10,563 bases of DNA from Candidatus Phycorickettsia trachydisci (GTDB lineage: Bacteria; Pseudomonadota; Alphaproteobacteria; Rickettsiales; Rickettsiaceae): the NCBI GenBank assembly GCA_945875085.1, contig CAMCJU010000016.1, forward strand, positions 1 through 10,563, in the 5' to 3' direction. Positions within the stretch are counted from its first letter, which is position 1; each line of letters begins with the position of its first letter. Position numbers and translations under genes: made by a program. The notes beneath the pieces are model-generated. The model saw only the letters and a program-made list of their open reading frames with translations. It was not told the DNA's origin and searched no databases. This document shows positions 8,060 to 10,563 of the stretch, in pieces.

Positions 8060-9370
8060 ATGACTAGAATTTTAACATTATTACTTTTGCTGTTTTACTT
8101 CAAATGCGCTATTGCATCTAATGAAATATACATCTCAAAAGGTCAGAATCAACTACTGCCGATTGCTATAAATAATTTCGAAGGTAACTCTGTTTACAGT
8201 CAAAAGCTTTTAGAAAATGTGCTTGAGTTGATTCGCGCCGATTTAAAGCATAGCGGATTTTTTAAAATTGTTTCTCCAAGCTCTTTTATTGAAAGCGCCT
8301 CTGGCATTGATCATAAGCCTCATTTTGCATCATGGCGCCAAATTAATGCTAATTTGTTGCTAAATGGCCAGATTATCAGAAATGGCTCGAGTACATTTAC
8401 TTTGAAAATCATTCTTTGGGATATTGTAGCTGAAAAAAGTATTATTGCCGAAGTTTTTAGCGGTTCTGTAGAGTCGTGGCGAAAGCTTGCTCATCAGATC
8501 TCTGATAAAATATACGAATTAGTAACGGGCGATAAGGGATATTTTGACACTAAAATATTTTATATATCAGAAATAAACAATGGGATTAAAATTAATAAAA
8601 AATTAGCGGTTATGGATTATGACGGCGCTAATCACCAATTTTTAAGCGATGGAAAATTTTTAGTATTAACCCCAAGACTTTCCCCAAGTGCAAAGGTTTT
8701 GCTCTACGTATCGTATGAAACAAAATCGCCAAAGGTCTACGTTAAGAATCTAAAAACTGGCAGATCTGTTTTATTGGGTAACTTTTCGGCCATGTCATTT
8801 GCGCCTCGATTTTCACCGGACGGCTCGAAAATTATATTTTCTTTAGCAAAAAATGGCACTACCGATATTTGGGTCATGGATCTTGCTACCAGCAAAATAA
8901 AGCAGTTGACCTCTGGCCTTGCTATTAACACCTCACCAAGTTATTCGCGCGATAGTCAGAAAATATATTTTAATTCCGACAGAAGTGGCTCTGGTCAGAT
9001 ATACTCGATTAGTGTATCTCACCAGGAGATTGAGCGCCTGAGCTTTGGGGAGGGGGTTTATAGCGCTCCTGTCTGCTCGCCAAACGGAAAATATATAGCA
9101 TTTACTAAAAATATTAGAGGGCAGGGGTTCTATATTGGCGTTATGAGGAATGATGGTAGTGATGAGCGCATAATTACCAGCGGCTATTTGGTTGAAGGAG
9201 CCAGCTGGGCGCCAAATAGTAAAATTATTGCATTTGCCAAAACTTCTAAACCAAGCAGGGGAGTTCCTCCAGTTACCAAGTTATATACGATAGATATTAG
9301 CGGTCAAAATGAGCGTCTAATATCCACTCCTAATGAAGCATCTGATCCTGAATGGTCGTTTGGGCATTAG
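8060..9370 (+). CDS. tolB: Tol-Pal system periplasmic protein TolB
   Basis: TolB is the periplasmic beta-propeller of the Tol-Pal machine. It binds Pal and TolA and couples outer-membrane constriction to division. From the ATG at 8060 the protein has 436 residues, close to the E. coli length of 430. A clean Sec signal peptide (basic MTR, then ILTLLLLLFYF, then cleavage after AIA at residue 19) precedes a TolB N-terminal domain with the motif EIYISKGQNQLLPIAINNF (22-40). From about residue 203 the PD40/WD40-like blades appear: RLSPSAKVLLYVS, RFSPDGSKIIFS, SYSRDSQKIYFNSDRSG, VCSPNGKYIAFT, SWAPNSKIIAFA and the closing EASDPEWSF. An in-frame ATG at 8027 would add 11 residues ahead of the signal peptide and blunt its N-terminus, so 8060 is preferred. 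No Shine-Dalgarno sequence is obvious at either. Other tol genes (tolQ, tolR, tolA, pal) are not adjacent. Confidence 0.96.
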   Translation: MTRILTLLLLLFYFKCAIASNEIYISKGQNQLLPIAINNFEGNSVYSQKLLENVLELIRADLKHSGFFKIVSPSSFIESASGIDHKPHFASWRQINANLLLNGQIIRNGSSTFTLKIILWDIVAEKSIIAEVFSGSVESWRKLAHQISDKIYELVTGDKGYFDTKIFYISEINNGIKINKKLAVMDYDGANHQFLSDGKFLVLTPRLSPSAKVLLYVSYETKSPKVYVKNLKTGRSVLLGNFSAMSFAPRFSPDGSKIIFSLAKNGTTDIWVMDLATSKIKQLTSGLAINTSPSYSRDSQKIYFNSDRSGSGQIYSISVSHQEIERLSFGEGVYSAPVCSPNGKYIAFTKNIRGQGFYIGVMRNDGSDERIITSGYLVEGASWAPNSKIIAFAKTSKPSRGVPPVTKLYTIDISGQNERLISTPNEASDPEWSFGH

Positions 9371-9536
9371 TTGGTTACTGACCTGCAAAAGCGCAACATA
9401 ATTTTTATAATACTTGAGCAATAATTATCGCTAATAATGGCCGAAAAGATATAAGTTAAGCTTGATGTTCTGTATTTTTGCGTCAAATTAATTCTTGCAA
9501 AAGTTTGCAATGTGGCGTATACTGTAAGTGTATTTT
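9371..9536. other. Spacer between tolB and tRNA-Ala
   Basis: No open reading frame of note lies here. No GC-rich hairpin followed by a T-run is seen after tolB. A near-perfect 14-bp palindrome with one mismatched pair (GCAATAATTATCGC, 9418-9431) is present but AT-rich and of doubtful meaning. The right end holds the tRNA promoter described separately. Confidence 0.6.
9495..9523 (+). promoter_or_regulatory. Promoter of tRNA-Ala
   Basis: TTGCAA (9495-9500) and TATACT (9518-9523) are separated by exactly 17 bp, and the mature tRNA begins 14 bases after the -10 box. Initiation near 9530 would leave a short 5' leader for RNase P to remove. This is the best-formed promoter in the window. TTGCAA occurs again at 9505-9510, so the -35 region is a 16-bp imperfect inverted repeat. 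The same transcript could extend into the glutaredoxin gene. Confidence 0.7.
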
Positions 9537-9612
9537 GGGGCTATAGCTCAATTGGTAGAGCGTTTGAATGGCATTCAAAAGGTCAGCGGTTCGATTCCGC
9601 TTAGCTCCACCA
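9537..9612 (+). tRNA. tRNA-Ala (anticodon GGC)
   Basis: The 76-nt sequence folds into a complete cloverleaf. The acceptor stem GGGGCTA pairs with TAGCTCC through all seven positions and contains the G3-U70 wobble pair that defines alanine identity. The D stem is GCTC/GAGC with loop AATTGGTA. The anticodon stem is TTTGA/TCAAA with loop ATGGCAT, placing anticodon GGC at 9570-9572, which reads GCC and GCU-type alanine codons. The T arm is AGCGG-TTCGATT-CCGCT. Discriminator A and the CCA end are encoded (9609-9612). It lies 33 bp upstream of the glutaredoxin gene with no terminator between them. Confidence 0.97.
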
Positions 9613-9645
9613 TAAAAAACTTTAAAATTAAATCCACAATATATT

Positions 9646-9954
9646 ATGCAAGAAGACGTTTTTGAGATGATTGGAAGGATAGTCAAAAGTAGCCCTGTCG
9701 TCTTATTCATGAAGGGTACAAAAAATTTCCCTCAATGCGGCTTTTCTGGCAGGGTGTGTCATATTTTAGAAACTTTAAATATAGATTTTAAGGATGTGAA
9801 TATTTTGGAAGATGAAGCCTTAAGGCAAGCTGTAAAAGAGTACTCAGGTTGGCCAACATTTCCTCAGCTTTATATGAAAGGGAAGTTCTCAGGGGGCTGT
9901 GATATAATCAGTCAGCTGCATGAAAGCGGAGACTTTCAAAAACTTTTTGACTAA
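9646..9954 (+). CDS. grxD: Monothiol glutaredoxin, CGFS type (Grx4/GrxD)
   Basis: Grx4-type glutaredoxins bind a glutathione-ligated [2Fe-2S] cluster as dimers or as heterodimers with BolA, and deliver clusters in iron-sulfur protein assembly; they are poor classical thiol reductants. The 102-residue protein is the full single-domain length. Lys23 in the KGT block and the monothiol active site CGFS at 31-34 are present, preceded by FPQ. WPTFPQLYMKGKF (69-81) supplies the TFP cis-proline glutathione-binding element (WPTIPQ or WPTFPQ in the family). GGCDI (83-87) completes the glutathione pocket. The ATG at 9646 fits the family N-terminus exactly, though no Shine-Dalgarno sequence precedes it. 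In many alphaproteobacteria the gene follows bolA; here a tRNA gene is upstream instead, and the tRNA promoter may drive it. Confidence 0.96.
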   Translation: MQEDVFEMIGRIVKSSPVVLFMKGTKNFPQCGFSGRVCHILETLNIDFKDVNILEDEALRQAVKEYSGWPTFPQLYMKGKFSGGCDIISQLHESGDFQKLFD

Positions 9955-10224
9955 AATTCTTCAAGAAACCACTGCAAAAAACTACTTCTTAAAAATCCTA
10001 CCCTTCTTATAAACTTACGCATACATAACTAAAAGTATCTATAAGTTATGCATAATGATATAATATATGTTAGTAATTAGTATATTTCATCTCGAATGAC
10101 AGAAAGAATTTCTCTTGCGCCAAGAGATATCGCCTTGAAAAAAAATCTTTTGGGGTTGAAGAGAGTAAAAGATCTTCTTTTGACAAATTGAGTAACTTAT
10201 AAATAACAAAATAAAAATACTGCT
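9955..10224. other. Non-coding spacer with small inverted repeats before the Rpn gene
   Basis: This 270-bp stretch has no credible gene. It contains three short inverted repeats: CATAACT/AGTTATG (10024-10030 with 10044-10050), a compact 7-bp hairpin (10111-10127), and ATCTTTT/AAAAGAT (10145-10151 with 10167-10173). None is followed by a T-run on either strand, so they do not look like intrinsic terminators. A perfect TATAAT at 10059-10064 and a TTGACA at 10180-10185 exist, but neither has a well-spaced partner. Confidence 0.6.
10111..10127. repeat. Compact palindrome (7-bp arms, 3-nt loop)
   Basis: TCTCTTG and CAAGAGA flank CGC, forming a perfect stem-loop. It follows CTCGAATGAC (10091-10100), whose complement GTCATTCGAG recalls the GTCATT...GAG openings of dispersed palindromic repeats in some Rickettsiales and other bacterial genomes. 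Whether it belongs to a repeat family cannot be decided from one copy. Confidence 0.45.
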
Positions 10225-10563
10225 ATGAGCAACGATAAACCGCTGGTGAGTTTTGATTACGCTATCAAGTACCTATTAAAAGATAAAGGTGATTACGGCA
10301 TAGTGGAAGGTTTCATCTCGGCTCTTCTTAAAACCAAAGGTTATAAGGATGTTAAAATAGTAGCTCTGCTTGAGGCCGAGAGTAACAAAGAGGATAGTAA
10401 AGGTAGAAGAAGCCTAGCTGATTTAATCGTAGAAGACGAAGATCATCATAAGTATATTATCGAGATTGAGCGCAATCTTAAAGATTCTTTTGTCCATAAA
10501 TCACTCTTTAACACTTCAATTCCAATAGTCGATAATCTTGCCCAAAGAGAAGACTATACTCAA
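10225..10563 (+). CDS. Rpn-family PD-(D/E)XK nuclease / putative transposase, 3' end cut off by the window
   Basis: The first 113 residues of a protein of the Rpn (recombination-promoting nuclease, PDDEXK transposase, COG5464-like) family are visible, open to the window edge. In E. coli, RpnA-type members are DNA endonucleases that stimulate RecA-independent recombination; in Rickettsiales the family is highly multiplied. FDYAIKYLLKDKGDYGIVEGFISALL (10-35, read here as FDYAIKYLL then IVEGFISALL) is the family's N-terminal block. SLADLIVED (63-71) supplies the nuclease aspartate (Asp66), and YIIEIER (77-83) the E-x-(K/Q) position, here Glu80-Ile-Glu82. HKSLFNTS and IVDNLAQ follow as in related rickettsial proteins. 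The ATG at 10225 gives the usual family start, MSNDKPLVSFDYA, but has no ribosome binding site. The gene is preceded by the repeat-bearing spacer and no inverted-repeat transposon end was identified. Intactness cannot be judged because the C-terminus is missing. Confidence 0.85.
   Translation, partial: MSNDKPLVSFDYAIKYLLKDKGDYGIVEGFISALLKTKGYKDVKIVALLEAESNKEDSKGRRSLADLIVEDEDHHKYIIEIERNLKDSFVHKSLFNTSIPIVDNLAQREDYTQ

Noticed and set aside
9483..9710. Minus-strand 75-residue open frame containing KRNRTADLLNAIQTLYQLSY
   Set aside because: This is the antisense translation of the tRNA-Ala gene plus the start of grxD. It is a well-known type of false protein produced across tRNA genes.
10024..10050. 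CATAACT/AGTTATG inverted repeat as a terminator for grxD
   Set aside because: The 13-nt loop, the AT-rich 7-bp stem and the absence of a following T-run make an intrinsic terminator unlikely.
10180..10203. TTGACA as -35 box of an Rpn promoter
   Set aside because: The nearest -10-like TATAAA begins after only 12 bp and nothing acceptable lies at 16-18 bp.
9955..10224. CRISPR array or tandem repeat in the spacer
   Set aside because: The short inverted repeats differ from one another and no regularly spaced direct repeat is present.

Overview
The window is AT-rich bacterial DNA carrying ordinary Gram-negative housekeeping and envelope genes. It looks like an alphaproteobacterium, most likely of the order Rickettsiales. 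Three things point there: the alphaproteobacterial form of the glucose-6-phosphate isomerase active-site block, a single LolC/E-type protein next to LolD, and an Rpn/PD-(D/E)XK 'transposase' gene of the kind that proliferates in Rickettsiales endosymbionts. The assignment rests on recognition only, as no search was run. No convincing undescribed system was found; the findings are modest oddities.

Layout. Positions 2-973 (+) hold the 3' part of a divergent glucose-6-phosphate isomerase gene. It converges on a tightly packed minus-strand cluster read from 5357 down to 1029: rimM (16S rRNA/ribosome maturation), a lolC/E-type lipoprotein-release permease, lolD (its ATPase) and priA (replication-restart helicase). 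Gaps in this cluster are 6 bp or less and two junctions overlap, so it is probably one transcript starting in the 100-bp divergent region 5358-5457. From that region an 849-residue AsmA-like membrane-anchored protein reads rightwards (5458-8007), followed by tolB (preferred start 8060), which has its own candidate promoter inside the end of the asmA-like gene. A 166-bp spacer carries a good promoter for tRNA-Ala(GGC) at 9537-9612. It is followed 33 bp later by a monothiol glutaredoxin gene of the CGFS (Grx4/GrxD) type (9646-9954). A 270-bp non-coding stretch with small inverted repeats then leads to the 5' part of an Rpn-family nuclease gene that runs off the right edge (10225-10563).

How the genes relate. 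LolD and LolC/E form the inner-membrane complex that releases lipoproteins toward the outer membrane. TolB is the periplasmic part of Tol-Pal, which keeps the outer membrane attached and constricting at division. AsmA-like proteins are associated with envelope lipid homeostasis. The central 5 kb is therefore mostly envelope maintenance, mixed with translation (RimM, tRNA-Ala), replication restart (PriA), iron-sulfur/redox (Grx4) and glycolysis (Pgi). The only sign of mobile or accessory DNA is the Rpn gene and the repeat-bearing spacer before it.
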